This document shows, piece by piece, positions 27,639 through 37,582 of a stretch of DNA of 48,132 bases (its first letter is position 1; each line of letters starts with the position of its first letter). Below the pieces are notes generated by a model that saw nothing but the letters and a program-made list of their open reading frames with translations, was not told the DNA's origin and made no database searches. Origin of the DNA: Bacteroidaceae bacterium (GTDB lineage Bacteria; Bacteroidota; Bacteroidia; Bacteroidales; Bacteroidaceae); the NCBI GenBank assembly GCA_017462065.1, contig JAFTRV010000075.1, positions 1 to 48,132 on the forward strand, read 5' to 3'. Position numbers and translations under genes: made by a program.

Positions 27639-28199
27639 TTATAGTGTGTTGTTTTTATACATCTCCTTGAAACGCCCAACGCTCTCGCTTATCGACCTCA
27701 AGCCGAACTTGCTGCTGTCAAGCTCCTCAATCTTTATCCATTGCAGGTCGGCGACATCGTCGTCCGCCGCTGTAGCGTCGCACTCTTCGACGCTGCACTT
27801 GAAGAACATGTCCATCGTGTGCAGCTCCATTCCCGAATATCTGTAAACGTTCGGTATCGTGAAAAGGTACCTCGTGCCGGTAACCTTAAGCCCTGTCTCT
27901 TCAAGCACCTCTCTCGCCACCCCCTCTTCGGCGGTCTCATAGCTGTCGCAGAAGCCGCCCGGCAGGTCGAACGTCCCTTTTGCGGGCTCTTTCGAACGAG
28001 TGGCGACAAGCATCTCGCCTCTGCCGTTCGTGATGATTGCGACCGTTGCGGCAAGCGGGTTGAAATAGTATACGAAACCGCAATCCTCGCAGCGCTTCGA
28101 CTTGAAGTCGTTCTCGACGAAACGCATGCTTCCGCATTTGGGACAATATCTGAACAGGTGCAAAGGGTGCTGCATGGTCACTTGTAACTTTTTATGCAT
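27639..28199 (-). CDS. NUDIX hydrolase with zinc ribbon
   Basis: A nucleoside-diphosphate-linked hydrolase of about 186 residues. An N-terminal zinc ribbon (CPKCG and CEDCG) precedes the Nudix domain. The Nudix box is complete: GGFCDSYE, then seven residues, then REVLEETGL. The zinc ribbon resembles that of NudC-type NADH pyrophosphatases, but the protein is shorter. Start is ATG 28199 or 28175; both lie downstream of a TAnnTTTG box. The open frame further up to 28283 lies beyond that box. It is first in a run with the TPR and barrel genes. Confidence 0.9.
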   Translation of the reverse strand: MHKKLQVTMQHPLHLFRYCPKCGSMRFVENDFKSKRCEDCGFVYYFNPLAATVAIITNGRGEMLVATRSKEPAKGTFDLPGGFCDSYETAEEGVAREVLEETGLKVTGTRYLFTIPNVYRYSGMELHTMDMFFKCSVEECDATAADDDVADLQWIKIEELDSSKFGLRSISESVGRFKEMYKNNTL

Positions 28200-28221
28200 C
28201 AAATGATGCCTGTTTAATTCA

Positions 28222-28229
28222 CAAAGATA
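28222..28229 (-). promoter_or_regulatory. -7 box of NUDIX-TPR-barrel unit
   Basis: TATCTTTG on the minus strand matches TAnnTTTG. Start near 28214, about 15 nt before ATG 28199. An inverted repeat, GCATCA/TGATGC, lies at 28196-28209. Confidence 0.6.
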
Positions 28230-28376
28230 CCTGTTTTTCTCTATTTTACTCCTCTTTTCCCGTTTTTTTATATTTATATTCAAATAAATTAATTAAAATA
28301 GTTCCATTGCAGTATGTTTGTAAGGAAGTTTGCGGTTTTTTCTTCGGATAAATGGCTCTATACAAAATAAAAATCG

Positions 28377-28384
28377 TAACTTTG
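28377..28384 (+). promoter_or_regulatory. -7 box of gpmI
   Basis: TAACTTTG matches TAnnTTTG, 45 nt before the gpmI ATG. No clear -33 TTTG. Confidence 0.6.
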
Positions 28385-28428
28385 CGAAGATTTTGCGTTT
28401 TAAGGAAATAATTTAAATATCGAATATT

Positions 28429-29928
28429 ATGGCAAACAAAGCATTATTGGTAATTCTTGACGGCTGGGGCGTTGGCAATCACGGCAAAGGTGATGTAATT
28501 TTCAATACCCCTACGCCATACTGGGACCACCTTGTATCGGTTTATCCTAACTCGCAGCTTCAGGCAAGCGGCGAGAATGTAGGTCTTCCTGCAGGTCAGA
28601 TGGGCAACAGCGAGGTGGGTCACCTTAACATCGGTGGCGGCCGCATCGTATATCAGGACCTTCTTAAAATCAACCGTGCTATAGCCGACGGCTCCATTGA
28701 GCAGAATCCCGAGCTCGTAGCTGCTGTCGAGTATGCGAAGAGCAACGGCAAGAAGCTCCACTTCATGGGCCTTACATCGGACGGCGGCGTTCATAGCTCT
28801 CTCGAGCACCTCGAGGCTATGTATAAGTATGCGGCGAAGCAGGGCGTTGAGAATCTCTATGTTCACTGTTTCATGGACGGCCGTGATACCGACCCCAAGA
28901 GCGGTGCGGGCTTCATCGAGCAGCTTACGGCAAAGGATATCAAGCTCGCTACAATCATCGGCCGATACTATGCTATGGACCGTGACAAGCGTTGGGAGCG
29001 CGTGAAAATCGCTTACGACCTTATCGTGAACGGCGAGGGCAAGCAGGCAAGCGACATGGTCGCAGCCGTTAAGGAGTCATACGAAGAGGGCGTGACCGAC
29101 GAGTTCATCAAGCCTATCGTGAACAGCAATTTCGACGGCCGCATCGGCGAGGGCGACGCTGTAATCTTCTTCAACTATCGCAACGACCGTGCAAAGGAGC
29201 TTACAGTCGTTCTTACGCAGGAGGATATGCCGGCCGAGGGCATGCATACAATCCCCGGCCTGCAGTACTATTGCATGACTCCTTACGATGCGAAGTTCAC
29301 AGGCGTTCACATTCTTTTCGACAAGGAGAACGTTGAGAACACTCTCGGCGAGTACGTGTCAAAGCAGGGCATGAAGCAGCTGCACATTGCAGAGACCGAG
29401 AAGTACGCTCACGTAACATTCTTCTTCAACGGCGGTCGCGAGGCTCCGTACGAAGGCGAGGAGCGCATCCTTGTTCCCTCTCCTAAGGTCGCTACATACG
29501 ACCTCCAGCCCGAAATGAGCGCATACGAGGTAAAGGAGAAGCTCGTAAATGAGATAAACAGCGAAAAGTTCGATTTCATCGTGGTTAATTTCGCAAACGG
29601 CGACATGGTGGGCCACACAGGCGTTTACAGTGCAATCGAAAAGGCCGTTCTTGCCGTAGATGCATGCCTTAAGGATGTTATCGAGGCTGCACGCAATCAT
29701 GGCTATGAGTCAATTATCATTGCCGACCACGGCAATGCCGACAACGCCGTGAACCCCGACGGCTCGCCTAACACGGCGCACTCTTTGAACCCCGTTCCTT
29801 GCGTTTATGTGACGAACCGCGAGAACGCTACAATAGAGAACGGTATCCTTGCCGACGTCGCTCCTACAATTCTCAACATTATGGGTCTTGAGGTGCCGGC
29901 CGAGATGACAGGAAAGTCGCTCATTTAA
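28429..29928 (+). CDS. gpmI: Cofactor-independent phosphoglycerate mutase
   Basis: This Mn-dependent enzyme interconverts 3- and 2-phosphoglycerate in glycolysis. It has 499 residues. The N-terminal metal Asp is in [11 protein letters not shown], and the phosphoserine is Ser61 in [11 protein letters not shown]. Later motifs are [25 protein letters not shown] and the metal-binding [10 protein letters not shown]. Codon use is biased as in highly expressed genes. It has its own promoter and a strong terminator. Confidence 0.98.
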   Translation: MANKALLVILDGWGVGNHGKGDVIFNTPTPYWDHLVSVYPNSQLQASGENVGLPAGQMGNSEVGHLNIGGGRIVYQDLLKINRAIADGSIEQNPELVAAVEYAKSNGKKLHFMGLTSDGGVHSSLEHLEAMYKYAAKQGVENLYVHCFMDGRDTDPKSGAGFIEQLTAKDIKLATIIGRYYAMDRDKRWERVKIAYDLIVNGEGKQASDMVAAVKESYEEGVTDEFIKPIVNSNFDGRIGEGDAVIFFNYRNDRAKELTVVLTQEDMPAEGMHTIPGLQYYCMTPYDAKFTGVHILFDKENVENTLGEYVSKQGMKQLHIAETEKYAHVTFFFNGGREAPYEGEERILVPSPKVATYDLQPEMSAYEVKEKLVNEINSEKFDFIVVNFANGDMVGHTGVYSAIEKAVLAVDACLKDVIEAARNHGYESIIIADHGNADNAVNPDGSPNTAHSLNPVPCVYVTNRENATIENGILADVAPTILNIMGLEVPAEMTGKSLI

Positions 29929-29945
29929 TTATAAATCTGCATAAA

Positions 29946-29989
29946 AGACCCCTTTTGGCCCGCAAAAGCCATTGAGGGGTCTCTTTTTT
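29946..29989 (+). terminator. gpmI terminator
   Basis: AGACCCCT (29946-29953) pairs with AGGGGTCT (29975-29982), with an inner GG/CC stem, followed by C and six T ending at 29989. It abuts the next start codon at 29992. Confidence 0.9.
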
Positions 29990-29991
29990 CT

Positions 29992-30573
29992 ATGGTACAG
30001 ATAGGTGATACAATCGTTTCGTTCGACCTTTTTCAGGAATACTTCTTCTGCAATTTCTCTCATTGCAAGGGCATATGCTGCGTAGAGGGCGATGCTGGCG
30101 CTCCGGTGCTGCTCGACGAGGTCGAAAAGCTCGAAGAGGCCCTTGAGGTCGTGGCTTCTGAGATGTCTCCCGAGGCGCGTGCCGTCGTCGATGAGCAGGG
30201 CGTTGTCTACAACGACCGTGACGGCGACCTCGTGACCTCCATCGTCAATGGCAAGGACTGCGTCTTCGCCTCTCGTGACGAGAACGGCTGCTGCATATGC
30301 CTGATCGAAAAGGCATATCGTGAAGGACGCACTCCCTGGCGTAAGCCTATCTCATGCTATCTTTACCCTGTGCGATTGCGAAAAGTTGGCGATTTCATCG
30401 GGGTAAATCTGCATAAGTGGGATGTCTGCGGCAGTGCCTTCATCAAGGGCCGCCGCAAAGGCGTGCGTGCCTATGAGTTCCTTAAGGAGCCGCTTATCGA
30501 ACGCTTCGGCAAGGAGTGGTACGACGAACTTCTTGTAGTTGCCGAAGAGCTTAAGAAGCAGAATATGCTATAA
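29992..30573 (+). CDS. DUF3109-family protein
   Basis: A cytoplasmic protein of 193 residues. It has the family cysteines: HCKGICCVEGDAG near residues 23-35 and GCCICLIEKAYREG with SCYLYPVR further on, suggesting a zinc or iron-sulfur site. Function is unknown. The ATG at 29992 gives the usual N-terminus (MVQIGDTIVSFDLF), yet it is only 2 nt after the T-run of the gpmI terminator, so its transcript must read through or begin inside the hairpin. A strong hairpin follows its stop. Confidence 0.9.
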   Translation: MVQIGDTIVSFDLFQEYFFCNFSHCKGICCVEGDAGAPVLLDEVEKLEEALEVVASEMSPEARAVVDEQGVVYNDRDGDLVTSIVNGKDCVFASRDENGCCICLIEKAYREGRTPWRKPISCYLYPVRLRKVGDFIGVNLHKWDVCGSAFIKGRRKGVRAYEFLKEPLIERFGKEWYDELLVVAEELKKQNML

Positions 30574-30592
30574 CGATTAAAAAGACTTTCAT

Positions 30593-30632
30593 AATCCGAG
30601 GGCTGCCCGAACTATCGGGCAGCCCTCGGATT
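30593..30632 (+). terminator. Long perfect hairpin after DUF3109 gene
   Basis: AATCCGAGGGCTGCCCGA (30593-30610) pairs perfectly with 30615-30632 around the loop ACTA, giving 18 bp. Only three T follow, so termination is likely but not textbook. Confidence 0.7.
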
Positions 30633-30716
30633 TCATATGCCGTCGCAGGCGTTTCCCGGCCCTATTTCCTTCGCTTCTTAAATTAAGCTTAAATTAAATT
30701 TTAATTATAAATACAA

Positions 30717-30730
30717 ATTGCTATCTTCGC
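30717..30730 (+). promoter_or_regulatory. Shared 14-mer and -7 box of the mannose operon
   Basis: ATTGCTATCTTCGC contains TATCTTCG, a one-base variant of the -7 box, 21 nt before the GH5 ATG. The same 14 nt stand upstream of the GH130 gene. Confidence 0.55.
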
Positions 30731-30751
30731 AAGAGAACAAAAAGTACAGTA

Positions 30752-32050
30752 ATGAGAACTAAAATATTTCTGTTTCTGCTTATGTCATTGCTTATGTCAG
30801 GTTGTTGCAATAAATCCGCAGGCGACAACGGAACAGGCATCATTACAGCCGACAGCGCATGCTTCGTGAAGTGCGGCAAGCCATACAACTATATCGGCGC
30901 AAACCTCTGGTATGCCTCGATACTCGGCTCCGAAGGCGAGGGCGGCGATCGTGAACGCCTTTGCAGGGAGCTTGACTGCCTTAAAGAGCTCGGCGTGACC
31001 AATCTCAGGATATTGTCGGGCCCCGACGCCGGCAGCCTTCTTGCCAACCCTGCGAAGCCTTATCTGCAGGAGGCGCCCGGGGTACTCAACGAGGCTCTGC
31101 TCGAAGGCCTTGACTTCACGCTCGCCGAGCTTGAGAAGCGTGGCATGGACGCAGTCATATATCTCAACAATGCCTGGGACTGGAGCGGCGGCTATGGCTA
31201 CTATCTCAAGCAGTGCGGTTACGGCGACTCGCCGAACACCAACGAGGAGAACGGCTACGGCAACTATGTCCTTTATTGCGCCAACTTCTCCCGCGACACA
31301 GTCGCTCAGAACCTCTATTATGACTATGTCAGGAGCATTGTCTCACGCAAGAACGGCATTACGGGGCGTTATTACAAGGACGAGCCCTCGATAATGTCAT
31401 GGCAGCTCTGCAACGAGCCTCGTGCCTTCGCCCCCGACAACAAGGAGCTTTTCGCCGCATGGATAGCTAAGGCGGCATCCCTGATAAAGAGCATCGACCC
31501 CAATCATCTTGTCTCTACGGGCAGCGAGGGCTACATCGGCTGCGAAGTGGACATGGAGCTGTGCGAGCGTATACACGCCGACAAGAATATCGACTACCTT
31601 ACCATTCATATATGGCCTGTGAACTGGGGCTGGGCGCCACGCTCCAATCCCGACAGCGGCATCGACAACGCATGTCTCGAAAGCGGCAGGTACATCGACG
31701 AGCACGTGGCGCTTGCCAAGCGCTTGGGCAAGCCTCTCGTGATTGAGGAGTTCGGCTATTCAAGGCAGGGCAACGTGTCGGGTACGGGCGTGCCCACCGA
31801 CAGCCGCGACGCCTTTTACCGTTATATCTTCGGGCGTGTCGCCGGCAGCATAGCCGAGGGCGGTCCCATCGCCGGCTGCAACTTCTGGGGGTGGGGCGGC
31901 AGCGGCAGGCCTCGCGATCTCGTGTGGCAACCCGGCGACGACTATCTGTGCGACCCTCCGCACGAGCCGCAGGGGTGGTACTCGGTGTTTGACTGCGACA
32001 CTACTACCATAGACATTATAAAGGAGTTTACAGAAGCAATAAAAAGATAA
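30752..32050 (+). CDS. GH5 mannanase-like lipoprotein
   Basis: A lipid-anchored glycoside hydrolase of 432 residues. The lipobox LMSGC puts the acylated Cys at residue 18. GH5 motifs are LRELDCLKELGVTNLRI, the acid/base Glu222 in SWQLCNEPRAF, HIWPVNWGW, and the nucleophile Glu333 in VIEEFGYS. The form resembles subfamily 7 beta-mannanases and mannosidases. It leads an operon with a ROK kinase and two GH92 alpha-mannosidases, so mannose-containing glycans are the likely target. Whether it cuts inside beta-mannan or removes single residues cannot be read from sequence. Confidence 0.85.
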   Translation: MRTKIFLFLLMSLLMSGCCNKSAGDNGTGIITADSACFVKCGKPYNYIGANLWYASILGSEGEGGDRERLCRELDCLKELGVTNLRILSGPDAGSLLANPAKPYLQEAPGVLNEALLEGLDFTLAELEKRGMDAVIYLNNAWDWSGGYGYYLKQCGYGDSPNTNEENGYGNYVLYCANFSRDTVAQNLYYDYVRSIVSRKNGITGRYYKDEPSIMSWQLCNEPRAFAPDNKELFAAWIAKAASLIKSIDPNHLVSTGSEGYIGCEVDMELCERIHADKNIDYLTIHIWPVNWGWAPRSNPDSGIDNACLESGRYIDEHVALAKRLGKPLVIEEFGYSRQGNVSGTGVPTDSRDAFYRYIFGRVAGSIAEGGPIAGCNFWGWGGSGRPRDLVWQPGDDYLCDPPHEPQGWYSVFDCDTTTIDIIKEFTEAIKR

Positions 32051-32061
32051 ACCTTATAACT

Positions 32062-33162
32062 ATGTACAAGAAAGACAATCGTATTGTAGCCACTCTCGAC
32101 GCAGGTGGCACAAATTTCGTTTTTGGCGCCATGCAGGCAGGCGAGTTCATCATCGACCCGATATCAGTGCCTTCGCAGGCCCACGACCTCGACCTCTGCC
32201 TGCAGAACATGGTCAGCGGCTTCAGACAGGTGTTCGACAAGCTGAGCGAGAAGCCCGTGGCAATCAGTTTCGCTTTTCCCGGCCCTGCCGACTATCCCAA
32301 CGGCATCATCGGCGGCTTCCTGCCCAACTTCCCCTCTTTCCGTGAGGGCGTTGCACTGGGAGCGTTCCTCGAGAAGCAGTTCGGCGTTCCGGTGTTCATA
32401 AACAACGACGGCGACCTCTTTGCCTATGGCGAGGCTCTTTGCGGAGTGCTTCCGCAAATCAACAGCCGCCTGCGTGAGCTTGGCTCCGGCAAGCAGTACA
32501 AGAACCTGATAGGATACACCCTCGGCACCGGCTTCGGCATTGGCGTTGTCATCGACGGCAGGCTGAACCGAGGCGACAACTCATGTGTCGAGACCTTCTG
32601 CCTGCGTCATTGCGACATGCCCGATGTCATTGTCGAGGACGGCGTTGCCATTCGTGCCGTATGCCGTGTATATGGCGAGAAGAGCGGCGACATGGAGCAT
32701 GGCCTTACCCCAAAGGATATATGCGAGATAGCCGACGGCAAGCGTGAAGGCAATGTCGAGGCTGCCCGTGAGGCGTTCGCTACTCTCGGCCGTGTCGCAG
32801 GCGCCGCAATATCAACGGCTGTCACAATCATCGACGGCCTTGTAGTCATCGGCGGCGGCGTGTCGGCGGCGAGCCATTGGATAATGCCGGCTCTGCTCGA
32901 AGAGATGCGCTCCAAGCTCCGCACCCTCTCGGGCGACGAGGTGAGCCTTGTCCAGATGAGCGTTTATAACCTCGAGGACGACAGCGAGTTCAGGCAGTTC
33001 GCCCGGGGCGAGGTCAAGAAGGTCAAGGTCTATGGCGAGGAGCGTTATGTCGATTACGACAGCCGCAAGCGCATAGGCATAGCTATCTCAAAGCTCGGAG
33101 CGAGCAAGGCGGTGTCTGTAGGCGCGTACGCTTTCGCATTGAGCGAGTTGGACAAAAAATAA
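32062..33162 (+). CDS. ROK-family sugar kinase
   Basis: A cytoplasmic hexokinase-type kinase of 366 residues. It has the phosphate-binding LDAGGTNFVFG near the N-terminus, the catalytic Asp region FINNDGDLFAYGE, a second phosphate loop GYTLGTGFGIG, and adenosine-binding LVVIGGGVSAA. The usual ROK zinc signature CxCGxxGCxE is absent; instead there is CVETFCLRHCD. In this operon the likely substrate is mannose or another hexose released by the mannosidases, but specificity is inferred. It starts 11 nt after the GH5 gene and ends 7 nt before the first GH92. Confidence 0.88.
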   Translation: MYKKDNRIVATLDAGGTNFVFGAMQAGEFIIDPISVPSQAHDLDLCLQNMVSGFRQVFDKLSEKPVAISFAFPGPADYPNGIIGGFLPNFPSFREGVALGAFLEKQFGVPVFINNDGDLFAYGEALCGVLPQINSRLRELGSGKQYKNLIGYTLGTGFGIGVVIDGRLNRGDNSCVETFCLRHCDMPDVIVEDGVAIRAVCRVYGEKSGDMEHGLTPKDICEIADGKREGNVEAAREAFATLGRVAGAAISTAVTIIDGLVVIGGGVSAASHWIMPALLEEMRSKLRTLSGDEVSLVQMSVYNLEDDSEFRQFARGEVKKVKVYGEERYVDYDSRKRIGIAISKLGASKAVSVGAYAFALSELDKK

Positions 33163-33169
33163 TCACGAC

Positions 33170-35413
33170 ATGAGAATAAAATCATTTCTCCTTATGCTCT
33201 TTGTGTCGGCGGCAGTGTCGGCGCAAAAGCCTGCCGATTTAGTAAATCCCTTTATCGGCACAACCAATTTCGGCACGACTAACCCCGGTGCCGTGACGCC
33301 TAACGGCATGATGTCCGTCGTGCCTTTCAATGTCATGGGCTCCGACCTCAACGTCTTCGACAAGGACAGCCGTTGGTGGTCCGCTCCTTATGAGTACGAC
33401 AACAAGTTCTTCACGGGCTATGCTCATGTAGCTTTGAGCGGCGTGGGCTGCCCCGAGGCCTCATCGCTTCTTGTCATGCCTACATCGGGCGACCTCAATG
33501 TCGATTACTACAGCTACGGCTCGGAGTACAGCGACGAGAAGGCCTCTCCGGGCTATTACAGCAACACGCTTTCCAAGTACGGCATCAAGACCGAGGTGAC
33601 AGCTACGACACGTACCTCGTGCGAGCGCTACACCTTCCCGGCTGGCAAGGGAAACATAATCCTCAATCTCGGTCAGGGGCTCTCCAACGAGTGCGGCGCT
33701 ATGGTGCGTCGTGTAAGCGGCACCGAGATCGAGGGCTTCAAGCTGCTCGGAACATTCTGCTACACCACGCAGGCGGTGTTCCCGATATACTTCGTCATGC
33801 GAGTGTCGCGTGAGCCGTCGTCAAGCGGCCCCTGGAAATTCCAGCCGTCGCTGACGGGCGTGGAGGCCGAGTGGACGCCCGACGACGGAACATACAAGCT
33901 CTACGAGAACTATTACCGTGAGGTCGCCGGCGACAATGTCGGTTACCGCTTCTGCTACGATGACCTTGCCGCCGGTGAGCAGGTTACAGTTCAGATGGGC
34001 GTTTCGTTCGTCTCTATCGCCAATGCGCGCGAGAACCTCAATGCCGAACAGAACGGCAAGAGCTTCGACGACGTACGTCTTGCAGCCGAGGATCGTTGGA
34101 ACAGCGACCTCGGACGCATAACGGTCGAGGGCGGAACAAAAGACCGGCAGACAATATTTTATACCGCTCTTTACCACGCCCTCATACACCCGAGCGTCAT
34201 AAGCGACGTCAATGGCGAGTATCCCAAGATGGAGAGCGGAGAGGTAGGCAAGAGCGACTATACCCGTTACACGGTCTTCTCTCTGTGGGACACCTACCGC
34301 AACCTGCACCAACTGCTCACCCTTGTATATCCCGAGCGTCAGACCGACATGCTGCGTACTATGGTGGGCATGTACGAAGATTGGGGCTGGCTGCCTCGCT
34401 GGGAGCTTTTCGGCCGTGAGACATATACTATGGAGGGCGACCCCGCCGCCATTGTCATAGCCGACAGCTGGATAAAGGGCTTGCGTGACTTCGACATCGA
34501 AAAAGCCTATGAGGGAATGCTAAAGTCGGCTACTACCGAGGGTGCCAATAACCCCATACGCCGTGACATCGACCCCTATCTGAAAGAGGGCTTCATTCCC
34601 TTGTGGTACTTCTCGAGCGACCTCTCGGGCGACAACTCCGTGTCGCACGCCCTCGAGTACTGTTCGGCCGACTACGCTATCTCGCAGCTCGCCGACTCTT
34701 TAGGCGACAAGGCACGTGCAAAGGAGTTCCTGAAACGCTCGCAGAGCTACCGGCGTTACTTCTGCAAGGAGCATGGCACCTTGCGTCCGCTTACAAAGGA
34801 GGGCGAGTTCCTCGGCGACTTCGACCCCTCTACAGGCAAGAACTTCGAGAACATCCCGGGCTTCCACGAGGCTTCGGCATGGTGCTACACCTTCGCTGTT
34901 CCTCACGACATAAAGGGCCTTACAAAGCTCATGGGCGGCAAGCGAGGCTTCATCAACAGCCTTCAGGGCGTCTTCGACAACGAGCATTACGACCCGTGCA
35001 ACGAGCCCGACATCGTATATGCCTACCTCTTCAGCCGTTTCAAGGGCGAGGAGTGGCGTACACAGAAAGAGGTCAAGAAGATACTCGATGAGAACTACAA
35101 GAACGCCCCCGACGGAATACCCGGCAACGACGATACGGGAACAATGTCGGCATGGGCGGTATTCTCAATGATGGGTCTCTATCCCGACTGCCCCGGCGAG
35201 CCTACATACACATTGACCACGCCGGTGTTCGACAAGGTAAGAATCTCGACACCGAAGGGCGACATCGCTATCGAGTGCGACCGCCCGACAGCCGACAGCC
35301 ACTTTATCGACAATGTGACGCTCAACGGCAAGTCATGCGGCTACCGCCTGACACACGAGCAGCTGCTCGACAACGCAAACATCCAATATAAACTAAAGAA
35401 ACAGGCAAAATGA
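33170..35413 (+). CDS. GH92 alpha-mannosidase (secreted)
   Basis: A calcium-dependent exo-alpha-mannosidase of 747 residues with an N-terminal signal peptide ending in AVSAQ and no lipobox. GH92 hallmarks: VNPFIGT near the mature N-terminus, [14 protein letters not shown], the catalytic-domain segment HEASAWCYTFAVPHD (about 565-579) and GNDDTGTMSAWAVFSMMGLYP (about 650). It is probably periplasmic and would trim alpha-linked mannose. It overlaps the second GH92 by 4 nt; the two are diverged and are not recent copies. Confidence 0.95.
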   Translation: MRIKSFLLMLFVSAAVSAQKPADLVNPFIGTTNFGTTNPGAVTPNGMMSVVPFNVMGSDLNVFDKDSRWWSAPYEYDNKFFTGYAHVALSGVGCPEASSLLVMPTSGDLNVDYYSYGSEYSDEKASPGYYSNTLSKYGIKTEVTATTRTSCERYTFPAGKGNIILNLGQGLSNECGAMVRRVSGTEIEGFKLLGTFCYTTQAVFPIYFVMRVSREPSSSGPWKFQPSLTGVEAEWTPDDGTYKLYENYYREVAGDNVGYRFCYDDLAAGEQVTVQMGVSFVSIANARENLNAEQNGKSFDDVRLAAEDRWNSDLGRITVEGGTKDRQTIFYTALYHALIHPSVISDVNGEYPKMESGEVGKSDYTRYTVFSLWDTYRNLHQLLTLVYPERQTDMLRTMVGMYEDWGWLPRWELFGRETYTMEGDPAAIVIADSWIKGLRDFDIEKAYEGMLKSATTEGANNPIRRDIDPYLKEGFIPLWYFSSDLSGDNSVSHALEYCSADYAISQLADSLGDKARAKEFLKRSQSYRRYFCKEHGTLRPLTKEGEFLGDFDPSTGKNFENIPGFHEASAWCYTFAVPHDIKGLTKLMGGKRGFINSLQGVFDNEHYDPCNEPDIVYAYLFSRFKGEEWRTQKEVKKILDENYKNAPDGIPGNDDTGTMSAWAVFSMMGLYPDCPGEPTYTLTTPVFDKVRISTPKGDIAIECDRPTADSHFIDNVTLNGKSCGYRLTHEQLLDNANIQYKLKKQAK

Positions 35414-37578
35414 AACTAAGAAACATATTAATGGCCCTGCCGCTTCTTTTTGCGGCATGCAACCCTGCTCCGCAGGAGAATTATACCGCTTATGTCAATC
35501 CTCTCATAGGCAGCGGCGGCCACGGTCATGTCTTTGTCGGCGCGAGCGTGCCTTTCGGTATGGTGCAGCTCGGCCCTACAAGCATCAACGAGACATGGGA
35601 CTGGTGCTCAGGCTATCATCAGGACGAGGCTTCAGTGATAGGCTTCTCCCACACTCACCTTAGCGGAACGGGTATCGGCGACCTCTTCGACGTTACCGTA
35701 ATGCCTGTCACGGGCGAGGTGGTATATGCCAGAGGCATGGTAGAATCCCCGGGCAGCGGCCTGTGGTCAATGGCCGACCGCACTCAGGAGGTTGTCAAGC
35801 CCGGCTACTATTCAGTGCCGCTTGTACGTTACGGCATCAAGGCCGAGATGACGGCTACGGCACGTGTGGGCCTGCACCGCTACACCTTCCCTGCGTCCGA
35901 CGAGGCTGCTCTTGTCTTTGACTTGCAGAACGGCGGTTGCTGGGACGAGAGTACCGAGACATTCATGCAGGCCGAGGGCAATAACCGCATCGTGGGTTAC
36001 CGCTACTCAAAAGGCTGGGCGAAAGACCAGCGTGTATACTTCGTCGCCGAGTTCAAGAAACCGTTCGACAGCTTTGAGCTTAAAGGCTACAAGAACATGT
36101 ACTGCCGTGCGTCGTTCGCCACAGCCGAGGGCGAGGAGGTAATGCTTAAGGTGGCTATCTCTCCTGTGAGCATCGACGGCGCCAGGCTCGCTCTCGAGAG
36201 CGAGCTTCCGGGCTGGGACTTCGAGGCTGTTGCCGACAATGCCGTCAAGGCTTGGAACAGCGAGCTGTCACGCATAAGAATCAATGGCAGTGACGAGCAG
36301 AAGAGAATCTTCTACACTGCTATGTACCATGCGATGATAGCCCCCATGCTCTTCAGCGATGTCAATGGCGACTATCGTGGCGCCGACGGCAACATATATA
36401 ACAGCGTCTCGCCTCGTTACACCTGTTTCTCTCTTTGGGACACGTACCGTGCGAAACAGCCGCTCATGACAATCATACAGCCCGAAAAGGCTGGCGAGTT
36501 CGTTGCTACAATGGTCGATATATGCGACAAGCAGGGCGACCTCCCTGTATGGCACCTTTGGGGCAACGAGACCGACTGCATGGTAGGTGACCCGGGCATC
36601 CCTGTCGTCGCCGACGCCATTGTAAAGGGCATTAAGGGCTTTGACCATGAAAAGGCTTTCGAGGCCATAAAAAAGACTGCGGCCGTTCCCGAGCGAGGCA
36701 AGGAGTACCGTCACCAGTACGGTTACATACCATGCAACCTCTTCACCGAGTCCGTAGCCTTTGACATGGAGTATGCCATTGCCGACGCTGCGGCTGCCAA
36801 CGCCGCCAAGGCGCTTGGCAAGGAGGCCGACTATAAGCATTTCACGGCTATGAGCCACTCATACCGCACCTTCTTCGACAAGGAGCGCGGCTTTGTCAGA
36901 GGCGTCGATGAGAACGGTGCTTTCCGCGAGCCGTTCAACCCCTATTTCTCGACTCACCGTGCCGACGACTATTGCGAAGGCAACGCATGGCAGTACACAT
37001 GGCTCGTGCCTCACGACATCAATGGCTACATTGGCATGTTCGGTAGCAGAGAGGCTTGTATCGCGCGTCTCGACTCGCTCTTCCTTGCTCCTTCGACTAT
37101 CGACGGCGACCCCTCGCCCGATATCTCAGGCATGATAGGCCAGTTCGCTCACGGCAACGAGCCCAGCCACCACATATTATACCTTTATACCATGATGGAC
37201 GAGCCGCACAAGACAGCCAAGCTCGTTCGCGAGGTCATGGCTACCCAATACCGCAACGACTTCGACGGCTTGTCGGGCAACGAGGATATGGGACAGATGT
37301 CGGCGTGGTATATAATGTCCGCCCTCGGTTTCTATGAGGTTGAGCCTGCCGGCGGTCGTTACTGGTTCGGCTCTCCTGTCGTAGAGCGTGCCGAACTTAC
37401 TGTTGAGGGCGGGAAGTTCATCATTGAGACGCTCAATAACAGCGACGCCAATATATATATCAAGAGCATCAAGCTCAACGGCAAGCCTCATAGCCTGCCG
37501 TATATCGAGCATAGCGACATTGCCAAAGGCGGCAAGCTCACAATAGAGATGAGCGACGTACCCGCAAAGTGGTGGTGA
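35410..37578 (+). CDS. GH92 alpha-mannosidase (lipoprotein)
   Basis: A lipid-anchored GH92 of 722 residues; the lipobox LFAAC puts Cys at about residue 17. Motifs are VNPLIGSGGHGHVFVGAS, FSHTHLSGTGIGDL, CEGNAWQYTWLVPHD (about 521-535) and GNEDMGQMSAWYIMSALGFY (about 622). This version (GTGIGD, QYTW) is typical of alpha-1,2-mannosidase members of the family. It is the last gene of the operon and is followed by a perfect 54-nt palindrome. Confidence 0.96.
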   Translation: MKLRNILMALPLLFAACNPAPQENYTAYVNPLIGSGGHGHVFVGASVPFGMVQLGPTSINETWDWCSGYHQDEASVIGFSHTHLSGTGIGDLFDVTVMPVTGEVVYARGMVESPGSGLWSMADRTQEVVKPGYYSVPLVRYGIKAEMTATARVGLHRYTFPASDEAALVFDLQNGGCWDESTETFMQAEGNNRIVGYRYSKGWAKDQRVYFVAEFKKPFDSFELKGYKNMYCRASFATAEGEEVMLKVAISPVSIDGARLALESELPGWDFEAVADNAVKAWNSELSRIRINGSDEQKRIFYTAMYHAMIAPMLFSDVNGDYRGADGNIYNSVSPRYTCFSLWDTYRAKQPLMTIIQPEKAGEFVATMVDICDKQGDLPVWHLWGNETDCMVGDPGIPVVADAIVKGIKGFDHEKAFEAIKKTAAVPERGKEYRHQYGYIPCNLFTESVAFDMEYAIADAAAANAAKALGKEADYKHFTAMSHSYRTFFDKERGFVRGVDENGAFREPFNPYFSTHRADDYCEGNAWQYTWLVPHDINGYIGMFGSREACIARLDSLFLAPSTIDGDPSPDISGMIGQFAHGNEPSHHILYLYTMMDEPHKTAKLVREVMATQYRNDFDGLSGNEDMGQMSAWYIMSALGFYEVEPAGGRYWFGSPVVERAELTVEGGKFIIETLNNSDANIYIKSIKLNGKPHSLPYIEHSDIAKGGKLTIEMSDVPAKWW

Positions 37579-37582
37579 ATTT

